Shown here piece after piece: positions 34,286 through 42,738 of a stretch of 64,000 nt of DNA; position 1 is the stretch's first letter, and each line of letters opens with the position of its first letter. Source of the DNA: Hymenobacter sediminis (GTDB lineage Bacteria; Bacteroidota; Bacteroidia; Cytophagales; Hymenobacteraceae); assembly GCF_003231285.1 (NCBI RefSeq), contig NZ_QKNS01000001.1:1178001-1242000 (forward strand), in the 5' to 3' direction. A model generated the notes under the pieces. That model was not told where the DNA came from. It saw nothing but the letters and a program-made list of their open reading frames with translations, and did no database searches. The position numbers and the translations under genes were made by a program.

Positions 34286-34685
34286 GGTATTCTACAAAAT
34301 TGCGTTCGGTCTCATACAGCGTGACCGATAGGGCCAGATGCTCCGCCAGATGTGGGCGTAGCCGCTGCCAAATCACTACGGCAATATTTTCGGCCGTAGG
34401 ATTAAGGTGGCGAAACTCCTCCGTGTCTAGGTTGAGGTTCCGGTGGTCAAAGGTATCCAGAATCTCGCGTTTGATCAGGTCACTTAGCCGCTTCATGTCA
34501 TAGACGTACCCTGTTGCCGGGTCAATCTCTCCCGTCAGCTTTACGATTAACTCGTAATTATGTCCGTGATAGTGAGGGTTGTTGCACTTGCCAAACGTGG
34601 CTTGGTTCTGCTCCTCATCCCAGGCCGCATTGTGCAGGCGGTGGGCAGCATTAAAGTGTTCTTTGCGGCAGACGGTAATGGGCAT
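34278..34685 (-). CDS. 6-pyruvoyl-tetrahydropterin synthase family protein, CX5HGH type
   Basis: A 135-residue PTPS/QueD family protein. Zinc ligands are His in EHFNAAHRLHN and the pair in HGH. The catalytic cysteine motif reads CNNPHYHGH, that is C-x5-HGH, as in 6-pyruvoyl-tetrahydropterin synthases (PTPS-II), whereas QueD normally has C-x3-HGH. Other segments also look like animal PTPS: EIDPATGYVYDMKRLSDLIK, FDHRNLNLDTEEF, TAENIAVVIW, LYETERNFVEY. It probably acts on dihydroneopterin triphosphate made by the FolE coded directly downstream; queuosine precursor synthesis remains possible. Confidence 0.9.
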   Translation of the reverse strand: MPITVCRKEHFNAAHRLHNAAWDEEQNQATFGKCNNPHYHGHNYELIVKLTGEIDPATGYVYDMKRLSDLIKREILDTFDHRNLNLDTEEFRHLNPTAENIAVVIWQRLRPHLAEHLALSVTLYETERNFVEYHG

Positions 34686-34890
34686 AGTCGAGGATAAACG
34701 GGAACAGGCGGCTTTTGTTTAAAGTACTGTCGAGAATATCAGATAGTTGACACAAAATGAAGGCGGTAGCTCAACAGGAAGAAATGATAAATGTTAGCAT
34801 ATAAGTAATTATGAATATTAATTTTCTAACAAAACACAGCTTTCTTCAAAAAAAACAATCTGGCCTGTGGCAAGATGCTGGGAGTGTAGT

Positions 34891-34898
34891 TAAATTTG
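34891..34898 (+). promoter_or_regulatory. -7 box TAAATTTG of the coiled-coil protein gene
   Basis: Exact TAnnTTTG 69 bases before ATG 34968; the region from about 34690 is very AT-rich. Confidence 0.45.
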
Positions 34899-34967
34899 AT
34901 GAACCGGAATTCAATAAGCCGGATATCACACCTGCAAATCATTTCTTCTCAACCTATTTCATTGTCT

Positions 34968-35678
34968 ATGAAACGAGGCGTACTCTTCTCTCTGCTGCTG
35001 ATGTTGGCAACGTCGGTGACTAGCTTCGCGCAAAAGTCGCCTGTGGATGAAACGGAAATGGCCGTTAAAGGCATTCCGCGCAAAGGTCAGCGTGTTTCCG
35101 TGCAGCTGGATAGCAAGCGCGTGGAAGACTCCTGGAAAAAGCAGTTGGACGAGCAGTTCGGCAGCAAAGTAAAAGCCGATAAAGGCATTTACACCATGGA
35201 TGGGGTCGTAATTGAAGCCATTGCCAAAACGCCTGTGCGCGTAATTAGCAAGGTTGACGCCGTGCCGACCGGTACCACTATTTGGTGGTCAATTGACTTG
35301 GGTAACGCTTACCTGAGCAAAGAATCGACGCCGGTGCAGTGGAAAGCCGCTGAAGGCTACCTGAAGGATTTTGCTCGCAAACTCTACCGCGAAGACTTGG
35401 CTGTGCAGGTAGCAGAAGCTGAAAGAGCGCTGGTATCGTCGCAGAACAACCACACGGCGGTAATTGCTAAAGCCGATGCCATCAAGAAGGACATCGAGAA
35501 AAACAAAGCCCGCAAAATTGAGATTCAGCAGCAGCTGGCTCAAAACGCTGCTGAACTGCAGCAGTACAACAACCAGATTGACATGAATCTGAAGGAGCAG
35601 GAAGCTGCCCGCGCCGACATTGTGAACATGCGCGTAGCACTGGAAGCAGTGAAAGAGCGTATGAACAAGATTGAGTAG
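34968..35678 (+). CDS. exported coiled-coil protein of unknown function
   Basis: A 236-residue protein. MKRGVLFSLLLMLATSVTSFA is a signal peptide. The first half is a small globular region (GQRVSVQLDSKRVEDSWKKQ, AVPTGTTIWWSIDLGNAYLS), and residues about 125-236 form a long coiled coil (EDLAVQVAEAERALVSSQNN, IKKDIEKNKARKIEIQQQLA, EQEAARADIVNMRVALEAVK). It would be a periplasmic scaffold or tethering protein. Longer upstream ATG starts exist in two frames, but they lie in the promoter region. A perfect 24-bp hairpin ends the gene. Confidence 0.82.
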   Translation: MKRGVLFSLLLMLATSVTSFAQKSPVDETEMAVKGIPRKGQRVSVQLDSKRVEDSWKKQLDEQFGSKVKADKGIYTMDGVVIEAIAKTPVRVISKVDAVPTGTTIWWSIDLGNAYLSKESTPVQWKAAEGYLKDFARKLYREDLAVQVAEAERALVSSQNNHTAVIAKADAIKKDIEKNKARKIEIQQQLAQNAAELQQYNNQIDMNLKEQEAARADIVNMRVALEAVKERMNKIE

Positions 35679-35699
35679 TCTGCCTTCGAATTAGGTTAT

Positions 35700-35749
35700 A
35701 TACAAACACAAAGCCCCGGCTGCTGGCAGCCGGGGCTTTGTGTTTGTAT
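35700..35749. terminator. bidirectional terminator with perfect 24-bp stem
   Basis: 35700-35723 and 35726-35749 are exact complements with a two-base loop; the core is AAAGCCCCGGCTGC. It lies between the convergent coiled-coil and pyrophosphatase-like genes. Confidence 0.85.
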
Positions 35750-35761
35750 TGGGGGTAGGAT

Positions 35762-36382
35762 TTACCGTAGCCACCGCCGGATGTACTGGTCAGCTGCCTT
35801 TTCATCCTGCCAACCGGCAATGCGGGTTTCAGCGGCGCTGTTCCGGTGCTGGAACCACAAGCTCAATGACTGGCGCACGCCGGGGTAGTGGCGGTTCAAC
35901 GAAACCCAGTCAGTAGCGTCAGGCAAAATGCGCTGAGCAGGGCGCGCGGGTACAGCCAGCACCACGGGCTCTAGGTTGCTGTTTACATCCAGAACCAGCA
36001 GCGCCACCGGAATAACCTCCAGCACAGTGCCCACCGGCTGACTTTCGGCTAGTACCAGCGCGGGTATCGGGTCGGCGGGGGCTTGGGGTGAGATTGGGGC
36101 TGTTTGGGTGCCGGGAATAAACCCTAGGTTGCCGGGCACCGGTAGAAATTCGATCAGCTCGTTAGCGCCGGGTTTCTGCGGGAGCTCAAACTGTTGAGTT
36201 CCGGGATTGTATTGCTGCTCATGGTTGCTGCCGGCGGGCATTTCCACTACCACCTGCACCAGTTTGCGCTCGGCCGAGAAAGTCGGCAAATCAGCGTAGT
36301 CGGTGCGGCAGGCAGTAAGCCCGCCTACCCCCGTCAGTAGCAGCAACCCAAAAGTGTATATAGAGAATCTACGGCAATCCAT
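35762..36382 (-). CDS. degenerate inorganic pyrophosphatase-like lipoprotein
   Basis: A 206-residue protein with a lipoprotein signal (FGLLLLTGVGGLTAC). The mature part follows the family I pyrophosphatase pattern: VVVEMPAGSNHEQQYNPGT, PGNLGFIPGTQ, DPIPALVLAESQPVGTVLEV, IPVALLVLDVNSNLEPVVLA. In active enzymes the first segment carries Lys and Glu (KYE), here EQQ; the DGDPLDVLV loop reads PADPIPALV, keeping one of three aspartates; the later Asp and Lys ligands are replaced too. So the fold seems kept but catalysis lost, and the protein is anchored outside the cytoplasm. Its ATG shares one base with the stop of the M1 gene (TAATG), so they are coupled. A structural or binding role is likely. 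Confidence 0.75.
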   Translation of the reverse strand: MDCRRFSIYTFGLLLLTGVGGLTACRTDYADLPTFSAERKLVQVVVEMPAGSNHEQQYNPGTQQFELPQKPGANELIEFLPVPGNLGFIPGTQTAPISPQAPADPIPALVLAESQPVGTVLEVIPVALLVLDVNSNLEPVVLAVPARPAQRILPDATDWVSLNRHYPGVRQSLSLWFQHRNSAAETRIAGWQDEKAADQYIRRWLR

Positions 36383-39375
36383 TAGTTGGCTAACTGCTCA
36401 TTTAGTATCCGGAAGGGGCTTAGCTCCTCTAGGTGCAGTACAAAGCGAATCCGGTCGGTGAAGTCTTTACGGCTGCTGGGTAACCCATCGGGATATTGTG
36501 AGCCAGCTACGGGCAGGTAAACCCGCAGAACATTCTGGCTTGTCGGCAATATAAACTTGCTGATCGGTAGTATCAGGCCAGCATCGTAGTACAGTCTTTG
36601 AGGGCTTCGGCCTACTATATCGGTTTGTCGGCTTTTGCTTACGGCTCCAAAATCGGCAAAAACCGCCAGGGGCGTTACCGGTAAATCAGCTTCCAGATTT
36701 AAGGTGCTCAGCCACCGTTGGCTTCCTACGGGGAGATAGGCTTTGAAAGCCCCATCCCGATCATCGGTTTGGTGACGCTGAGCCGTGAAGGTTTCCGAAA
36801 TCTGTTGCCGGTCGAGGAAGACCGTCTGGCGGCGGTAGTCCGGGCTGCCACTCAGGCCAATATAGAACGGATTTTCAGAGGATGATTTTAAGAAACCACC
36901 CCCGAACAGGCGGGCCCTGACCTGCTTGCTGGCGCTGTAGTAGCGGGCATACGTAGCAGTAGCCCGGATAAGAGCCGCCTCCTGCCTCTTATTATCCACG
37001 GATAAGTCAGGCGTCAGGTAGTTCAACTCTACATGGCCGGTCCAGTTTTGTAGGGCATTGCCGTTCCGAACTCGGTATTCCAGGGCCTGGAAGCTGCTGG
37101 TTTGTTGCTGGTCTTGGTCGCGCACAAGGGTGTTGGCGAAGCGTAACTGGTGCTGCAGACCGCCAAAAGCCGAGTGCGGCAGCATCAGGGTAACGCTAGG
37201 CTCAAGCTTACGGTAGCGCTCAAAACGCTGAACCTGAAGAGTCGTCAGCAGCTGACGTGCGAATGTGCGAGGTAACACGTTCAGACTTACAGATCCTATG
37301 CCATTCAGCTCCTTACGGTTGAAGCTGTACATTGGCATGGCCAGGAAGTTGAGCCGCTTCAGGGCCAGAAGATTGTTGTAGAACGCAGCCCCCAGCATAA
37401 ACCTATCGGAGGTATTGGCACCTACTACGGGCACCCAGTTGATAAAGTGCCGGTCCCACCGCTCCGGACTAATCAGGGGTTTCAACTGCAGTGGTTCCCA
37501 AGTACGTAGCGAGCCGCTAATCTTCATCTGGTCGTCGCGGCGGTTGAGCTGAAGGGTAAGGTAGTCGGGGTCAATTACCACGCGGGCTACCCCAGCTCGA
37601 CGAAAATTAAGCTGGGTTTCATCCTGCTCGTCGTCTTCGGTGCCTCCAAACACGGGTGTCCATTGCCTTTCCAGTACTTTGCCTTGAGCATCGAGGGTAG
37701 CAACAGGTACTGCAAACGGAGCAGGCGAGTCATTTCGAATCAACACCTTTATGGCGTCGTGTTCTGCTTTTAAATCCGATACGGCCGCTTCATAATAATG
37801 CTTGGCAGCGAGCATATCCCGGAAAAACCAGTCCAGCTTGTGCCCGCTTACCTCTTCAAATACGGCTTGCATATCTGCCGGGTAAGGATGCCGGAACTGC
37901 CAGCGCTGATAGTATACGTGCATGGCTTCATCAAACTTCTCCTGGCCCAGATAACCAGCCAGGTACTTTAGTAGGGAAGCCGTTTTGCTGTATGAAATAA
38001 GGCCGTAGTTAATCTTTCCATAGTCGGGCGAGGGGATGCCGCTTATGGGCTGATCCAGACCGCGCGAGGCTATTACGTGGTATACAACCTGATTCAGGGC
38101 CGCCGCGGGCAGACTGTCCCATCCCAGCTTCGCCGCCAGTTCCGGTCGTTTCGTGAAAAAGTCAAGTTGGCTGGCGTCGGGGTCTGTCTGCTCGGTCACG
38201 CGGGTTTCCATGTACGAGTTTACACCTTCATCCAGCCACGGGAAATCTCGCTCATTAGAGCCCAGAATGCCATAAAACCAATTATGCCCGACTTCGTGCA
38301 CAATAGCCTCTGGCTGAGTCACGGTTACCATAGGGTATTCCATGCCCGATCCGGCACTTAAAGCTCCTTCCACGGCAGTAGCTGAAGCATACGGATACTC
38401 GCCTACCCAGCGGGAATAGAGAGTCAGCGTCTTATTGACATCCTGCAGGCCCTGTATCCACTTTTCAGGCTCTCTATTGGTAAACATCACCCACGAGGTT
38501 ACGGACTTGCCGGAGGGTAGCGTGACGCTGCTTTTTAGCACGTTATAGCGCTTGTCGGCAAACCAGGCAAAGTCATGCACCCGGTCTTGCACGTAGCGCA
38601 GGGTTTTGGTTTCAGGGGCTGAAGCCGGAAACCTAAGGTCGTCACCAAAATCAGCTGGCGTTTTTTTAATTGCCGTAGCCGCCGCCAACTGATCGAGGCG
38701 CTGCTGCTCGTCGGGGTTTTGGAGTACGCCGGTAGCGCCTACCACATAATTGGCCGGCAACGTGATGCGGACATCAAACGACCCAAATTCTGAGTAAAAC
38801 TCTCCTTGATCAAGATAGGGCATCGGATGCCAGCCTTGGCGGTCATATACCGCTGGCTTCGGATACCACTGAGTAATCTGGTAGCTCTGTTTTACATGCC
38901 CGAACCGGGAAAACGAATCCGGAATTTTAACCCGGAAGGGGGTAGTAATCGTGATAGAAGCACCAGGAGACAACGGCTGCGGTAAAATCAGCTTGGCCAT
39001 ATCCGGGTTGGCAGCATCATACTGTAAAACAGCCTGCTGGCCATTCACCCGAAAATCTAGCCCATCTATAAATCCGCGCTGCGCTGGGGTAGCAAATTGA
39101 AACTCCCGGTTACCCGACCGGAGCTGCTGCCGGGCGAAGGCTGTGTTGTTGTCGCGGTACGCATTGGGCCACAGGTGAAACCAAAGGTAGGGGAGAGTGT
39201 CAGGCGAATTATTGGTGTACGTCAGTTCTTCTTGGCCGCTAAGCGTGTGCTGACGGTCATCTAGGATTACATTAATAGAATAGTCGGTTTGTTGCTGCCA
39301 GCTGGCCTTGGAGGCTTGGGCGAGGGTAGTGTAGGGCAACAGAAGCAAGCCAAATAGGCGTAGAAACTTTCTCAT
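36382..39375 (-). CDS. M1 family aminopeptidase fused to a putative outer-membrane beta-barrel
   Basis: A 997-residue exported protein (signal MRKFLRLFGLLLLPYTTLAQ). Residues about 30-560 are an M1 peptidase: GSGMEYPMV in place of GAMEN, and the zinc motif HEVGHNWFYGILGSNERDFP with ligands His360, His364 and Glu383 in PWLDEG. Residues about 620-997 have no peptidase similarity; they form alternating amphipathic strands separated by turns (NVLPRTFARQLLTTLQVQRF, LEPSVTLMLPHSAFGG, TATYARYYSASKQVRARLF) like a bacterial surface-antigen barrel. The enzyme would thus be held in the outer membrane and trim peptides at the surface. ATG 39375 fits the signal peptide; an upstream ATG at 39438 is not preferred. 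It is coupled to the pyrophosphatase-like gene. Confidence 0.88.
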   Translation of the reverse strand: MRKFLRLFGLLLLPYTTLAQASKASWQQQTDYSINVILDDRQHTLSGQEELTYTNNSPDTLPYLWFHLWPNAYRDNNTAFARQQLRSGNREFQFATPAQRGFIDGLDFRVNGQQAVLQYDAANPDMAKLILPQPLSPGASITITTPFRVKIPDSFSRFGHVKQSYQITQWYPKPAVYDRQGWHPMPYLDQGEFYSEFGSFDVRITLPANYVVGATGVLQNPDEQQRLDQLAAATAIKKTPADFGDDLRFPASAPETKTLRYVQDRVHDFAWFADKRYNVLKSSVTLPSGKSVTSWVMFTNREPEKWIQGLQDVNKTLTLYSRWVGEYPYASATAVEGALSAGSGMEYPMVTVTQPEAIVHEVGHNWFYGILGSNERDFPWLDEGVNSYMETRVTEQTDPDASQLDFFTKRPELAAKLGWDSLPAAALNQVVYHVIASRGLDQPISGIPSPDYGKINYGLISYSKTASLLKYLAGYLGQEKFDEAMHVYYQRWQFRHPYPADMQAVFEEVSGHKLDWFFRDMLAAKHYYEAAVSDLKAEHDAIKVLIRNDSPAPFAVPVATLDAQGKVLERQWTPVFGGTEDDEQDETQLNFRRAGVARVVIDPDYLTLQLNRRDDQMKISGSLRTWEPLQLKPLISPERWDRHFINWVPVVGANTSDRFMLGAAFYNNLLALKRLNFLAMPMYSFNRKELNGIGSVSLNVLPRTFARQLLTTLQVQRFERYRKLEPSVTLMLPHSAFGGLQHQLRFANTLVRDQDQQQTSSFQALEYRVRNGNALQNWTGHVELNYLTPDLSVDNKRQEAALIRATATYARYYSASKQVRARLFGGGFLKSSSENPFYIGLSGSPDYRRQTVFLDRQQISETFTAQRHQTDDRDGAFKAYLPVGSQRWLSTLNLEADLPVTPLAVFADFGAVSKSRQTDIVGRSPQRLYYDAGLILPISKFILPTSQNVLRVYLPVAGSQYPDGLPSSRKDFTDRIRFVLHLEELSPFRILNEQLAN

Positions 39376-39516
39376 GAAGGGGTAAGGATGAGCAAATAGC
39401 AAAGCGAAAGTAGCCCTTCGCCCCGGAACCAATGCCACAACCTTTGGCCGATAGCCGCGTTTGCAAAGGTGTTCCTAACCACCACAGTGCCATACAGGCA
39501 CTTAACCCTTTGAGCT

Positions 39517-39942
39517 ATGTCCTTTCATAAAGTGCCTAAAGACGATACTCAGCACCAAAACCACCTTGATGGCGCCGTAAATATTCTGACGGGCAACTTG
39601 GTGGAGGAGGCTACCCGTGCTGGCCTCGACAACCACTTCCAACGCTGGATTGAAGACCTAAAAGACACCAACAACCCCGATTTGCATCAGATTGTGGTTG
39701 ACTTGCAAGCCTTAAAGGCCCACTTTGGCGGGGGCACTATCGATAAGGCTCTGGTTAGCCAGCTACTCAACCGTTTGGGTGAGAATACCAGCAAGGCGGC
39801 TTCTACAGCTGAGAATCCTAATACAGTTCAGCGCATTTCTTCCCTGGGGCAAGCCTTAAGCGCTGCAGCCCGGCAGGTAAGCACCGGCGGGCAAAACAGC
39901 CCGGAGCAGGACCTGCAGCAAAATTCAGCTCAGAACTCATAA
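39517..39942 (+). CDS. hypothetical protein, conserved-type soluble
   Basis: A 141-residue soluble acidic protein (MSFHKVPKDDTQHQNHLDGA) with predicted helices (AVNILTGNLVEEATRAGLDN, NPDLHQIVVDLQALKAHFGG, IDKALVSQLLNRLGENTSKA, SLGQALSAAARQVSTGG) and a Gln/Asn-rich tail. No signal peptide. It resembles small Bacteroidota proteins of unknown function and cannot be named. It is divergent from the M1 gene and has a strong terminator with the convergent rplS. Confidence 0.72.
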   Translation: MSFHKVPKDDTQHQNHLDGAVNILTGNLVEEATRAGLDNHFQRWIEDLKDTNNPDLHQIVVDLQALKAHFGGGTIDKALVSQLLNRLGENTSKAASTAENPNTVQRISSLGQALSAAARQVSTGGQNSPEQDLQQNSAQNS

Positions 39943-39988
39943 TAAAGTAGCGCGTTTAAGCAAAGCTTAAAGCAGAACTGCCATAACG

Positions 39989-40025
39989 CAAAACGCCGGC
40001 CTCCTGTAAGGGAAGCCGGCGTTTT
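39989..40025. terminator. bidirectional terminator between the 39517 gene and rplS
   Basis: CAAAACGCCGGC pairs with GCCGGCGTTTTG around a 13-base loop region in which two further C-G pairs may form. Confidence 0.8.
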
Positions 40026-40047
40026 GTTATTTAACAAGCAATAAGGC

Positions 40048-40431
40048 TTAAGCAGTAGCTTTAGCGCTTACGTTGGTGTTGCGCTTTTCTTTGATGCGAG
40101 CAGCTTTGCCCGACAGGCCACGCAGATAGAACAGACGAGCACGACGAACTTTACCACGACGCACCATCTCGATTTTCTCGATGTTGGGCGACAGCAGCGG
40201 GAAAATACGCTCGGTGCCGATTTGGTTCGAAATCTTACGAACCGTGAAAGTCTCACCGTTCGAGTTAGTGTTCTTGCGCTGGATAACTACACCCTGGAAC
40301 TGCTGAACGCGCTCCTTGTTGCCCTCGCGAATTTTCACGTGAACATTGATAGTGTCACCGGCGGCAAAGTCGGGGAAGCTGGCGCGGCGCTCCTGGGATT
40401 CCTGCTGGATAAAATCGAGTAGTACGCTCAT
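40048..40431 (-). CDS. rplS: 50S ribosomal protein L19
   Basis: A 127-residue L19, normal size. The family signature is seen in [60 protein letters not shown] and [20 protein letters not shown]. It lies at the 30S-50S interface. It completes the classical rpsP-rimM-trmD-rplS order, but here a 179-base gap with its own -7 box (40491-40498) separates it from trmD. Confidence 0.97.
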   Translation of the reverse strand: MSVLLDFIQQESQERRASFPDFAAGDTINVHVKIREGNKERVQQFQGVVIQRKNTNSNGETFTVRKISNQIGTERIFPLLSPNIEKIEMVRRGKVRRARLFYLRGLSGKAARIKEKRNTNVSAKATA

Positions 40432-40490
40432 GGCTGGAAAAACTGTGAAGGACGGCCGCGCCGCCCTGAAGGGTTTCAGGTAAAGAGGCG

Positions 40491-40498
40491 CAAATATA
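40491..40498 (-). promoter_or_regulatory. -7 box TATATTTG of rplS
   Basis: Exact TAnnTTTG on the minus strand, 59 bases upstream of ATG 40431. It shows that rplS can be transcribed apart from trmD. Confidence 0.55.
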
Positions 40499-40610
40499 GC
40501 CCTCTATTTTTGAATTGTGAAATGGGGAGCTGGTGAAATTGTGAGTTTAGCGTTCTGCTTGCGCTACTTGCAGTTATAGCATGGCAAATCGGCTTCACAA
40601 TCATCCAAGG

Positions 40611-41288
40611 TCACCCCTGTAATAAGTCGGGCCGGCGCTGCTCCGTACGGGCCAGCGCCTGCTCGTGGCGCCAGATATCAATCTTGGGCGTGTTGCCCGA
40701 AAGCAGAATATCTGGTACCGATAAGCCTCTCCACTCGGCGGGGCGGGTGTACACAGGCGGGGCTAGAAGGTTGTCCTGAAACGAGTCGCTCAGGGCCGAT
40801 TCTTCATTACCTAGTACGCCCGGTAGCAACCGCACCACGGCATCTACCAAAATAGCTGCCCCTAGCTCACCGCCACTCAGCACGTAGTCGCCTACGCTAA
40901 TTTCGTGGGTGATGTAAGCCTGCCGAATACGCTCATCTACACCCTTGTAGTGGCCGCAGAGAATCAACAGATTCCCTGCCAATGACAGCCGGTTGACCAA
41001 AGACTGACGCAGCGTTTCCCCATCTGGCGTCATATAGATAACGGCCTCGTAAGGACGCTGAGCCAGCAGTTCATCGAAGCAGGCAGCAATGGGCTCTACC
41101 CGTAATACCATACCAGCACCGCCACCAAACACGTAGTCGTCAATCTGGCCGTGCTTGTTAATAGCATAGTGGCGCAGATCGTGCACATAGATTTCGGCCA
41201 GGCCTTTATCCTGAGCGCGTTTCACGATGGAATGCGCGAAGGGGCTGACCAGCAAATCCGGCTGGCACGTAACGATATCAATACGCAT
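40611..41288 (-). CDS. trmD: tRNA (guanine37-N1)-methyltransferase
   Basis: A 225-residue TrmD of the SPOUT superfamily, methylating G37 of tRNAs to prevent frameshifting. The trefoil-knot SAM site is recognisable in [20 protein letters not shown] and [20 protein letters not shown]; the start [20 protein letters not shown] and the C-terminal [20 protein letters not shown] (here PKIDIWRHE) are typical. It is 12 bases downstream of rimM in the ribosomal operon. Confidence 0.96.
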   Translation of the reverse strand: MRIDIVTCQPDLLVSPFAHSIVKRAQDKGLAEIYVHDLRHYAINKHGQIDDYVFGGGAGMVLRVEPIAACFDELLAQRPYEAVIYMTPDGETLRQSLVNRLSLAGNLLILCGHYKGVDERIRQAYITHEISVGDYVLSGGELGAAILVDAVVRLLPGVLGNEESALSDSFQDNLLAPPVYTRPAEWRGLSVPDILLSGNTPKIDIWRHEQALARTEQRRPDLLQG

Positions 41289-41300
41289 GGTGTGGGCCAG

Positions 41301-41882
41301 TTACGGCTCTACGAATTCATCCGGCTCGTCCCGCTCGCGCGAGGCAGGGGTGAGGTACACCTCCAAGAGGCCTTCCGGCAGGTTGACATGTAACTTCCGT
41401 GCTGACTGGTCGGCGTGCAGAATAAGCTCATTTGCTACTGGAATCAGAATTTCCTGTCCCTTGTAACGCATGGACAGGACATCCTGCTGAGGTAGCTCGT
41501 AAAACGTTTCTACCGTACCTAATTCGCCCAACTGTTCATCCACTACCGTGTAGCCGATGACGTCGTGGAAGTAAAACTGGTCATCCTGAAGATCAGGAAG
41601 CTCCGTTAATGGACGCCATAGCTTGGCATTGCGGAGAGGCTCAGCTTCTTCGATGCGGTCAATGCCTTTGAACTTGACAAGTGCCCGCTCGTTGCTTTGG
41701 GGCTGGAGCTTTTCTACTGTGAATTCCGTGAGCTTACCCAGTGCGGTGGGCAACTCCACCCACACCGATTTCAGCTTGCGGTATTCATCAAGGTTGTCCA
41801 CGTCGAAGGCAGCTACCACAAAGCCTTTCAGGCCGTGAGGCTTTACCACCGAACCCAGCTCGTAGCAGTCGTCAAAAGTCAT
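41301..41882 (-). CDS. rimM: ribosome maturation factor RimM
   Basis: A 193-residue RimM with N-terminal RimM domain (DDCYELGSVVKPHGLKGFVV, LQPQSNERALVKFKGIDRIE) and C-terminal PRC-barrel (DDQFYFHDVIGYTVVDEQLG, EILIPVANELILHADQSARK, LHVNLPEGLLEVYL). It binds S19 and assists maturation of the 30S head. It sits between rpsP (113 bases upstream) and trmD in the conserved operon. Confidence 0.95.
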   Translation of the reverse strand: MTFDDCYELGSVVKPHGLKGFVVAAFDVDNLDEYRKLKSVWVELPTALGKLTEFTVEKLQPQSNERALVKFKGIDRIEEAEPLRNAKLWRPLTELPDLQDDQFYFHDVIGYTVVDEQLGELGTVETFYELPQQDVLSMRYKGQEILIPVANELILHADQSARKLHVNLPEGLLEVYLTPASRERDEPDEFVEP

Positions 41883-41995
41883 GGCAAAAAATGAGGAGAG
41901 AAAACGTGCGAAGGTGATGAAGCTAAATAAGGCGGTGGCGGGTTAGGCCATCCGGATTCCTCATTGCCTCATCACCTTCTTACGTAAGCCTATAA

Positions 41996-42547
41996 TTAGG
42001 CGCCAGCTTCCTCAGTGGTTTCGGCCGAAGCTTCAGCATCGGTCGTTTCGCCTTCGGCAGCAGGAGCCGGAGCGTTGGCAGCCTCTAGGGCAGCCTGCTT
42101 GGCACGCTGAGCTTCAGCACGGGCTTCTTTTACCTTGGTTTCGGCGGCCAGACGCTGCTGACGAGCTTCCTCCTTAGCGTTGCCCAGGTTGGTGCGCTTA
42201 CCTTCGATTTTGGCGTCTTTCTGCTCTTTCCAGGCAGTGAAGCGCTCATCGGCAGTTTCCTGCGAGATGGCGCCTTTGATTACGCCCAGTTGCAGGTGCT
42301 TGCGGTAGAGCACACCACGGTAAGAAAGCATAGCGCGCACGGTATCCGTGGGCTGGGCACCTTTCATAATCCAGTCAAATGCCTTGTCGCCATCGAAGTT
42401 GATGGTAGCAGGGTTAGTCTGGGGATTGTAGGTACCGATTTTCTCGATGAAGCGGCCGTCGCGGGGCGAGCGGGAGTCGGCAACAACGATGTCGAACTGA
42501 GCGGCCTTTTTGCGGCCGCGACGGGCGAGGCGGATTTTAACTGCCAT
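41996..42547 (-). CDS. rpsP: 30S ribosomal protein S16 with C-terminal extension
   Basis: A 183-residue S16, twice the length of the E. coli protein. Residues 1-85 are the conserved S16 fold ([60 protein letters not shown]). The rest is a lysine/arginine/glutamate-rich helix ([20 protein letters not shown]) and an Ala/Glu/Thr-rich acidic tail. Such extensions are usual in Bacteroidota. It leads the rpsP-rimM-trmD operon from the promoter at 42600-42607. Confidence 0.96.
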   Translation of the reverse strand: MAVKIRLARRGRKKAAQFDIVVADSRSPRDGRFIEKIGTYNPQTNPATINFDGDKAFDWIMKGAQPTDTVRAMLSYRGVLYRKHLQLGVIKGAISQETADERFTAWKEQKDAKIEGKRTNLGNAKEEARQQRLAAETKVKEARAEAQRAKQAALEAANAPAPAAEGETTDAEASAETTEEAGA

Positions 42548-42599
42548 AAACCGGTTTGGTTAAGCGACGCATCCCGTGCGTCTGGTTGAAAATGAGGTG

Positions 42600-42607
42600 C
42601 AAAGGTA
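42600..42607 (-). promoter_or_regulatory. -7 box TACCTTTG of the rpsP operon
   Basis: Exact box on the minus strand 52 bases before ATG 42547; the leader of about 46 bases includes an imperfect CGCACGGGATGCGTCG-type hairpin. Confidence 0.55.
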
Positions 42608-42683
42608 ATCATAGATTTTGCGGATTAAAAGGATTGTGCAGATTCAATCTGTACCTCAATGTCTGTGCTACACTGAGCAGCAT

Positions 42684-42718
42684 AAAAAAAGGCTGCTCCT
42701 GATGAGGAACAGCCTTTC
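42684..42718 (-). terminator. terminator of the desaturase gene
   Basis: AAAGGCTGCTCCT and AGGAACAGCCTTT pair with one mismatch around GATG; on the minus strand a run of seven T follows. Confidence 0.8.
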
Positions 42719-42738
42719 TGTAAGGTATGGGTAGCTGC

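Noticed and set aside
35762..36382. Annotation as an active inorganic pyrophosphatase
   Set aside because: Most of the charged active-site residues are replaced and the protein is a lipoprotein; naming it ppa would mislead.
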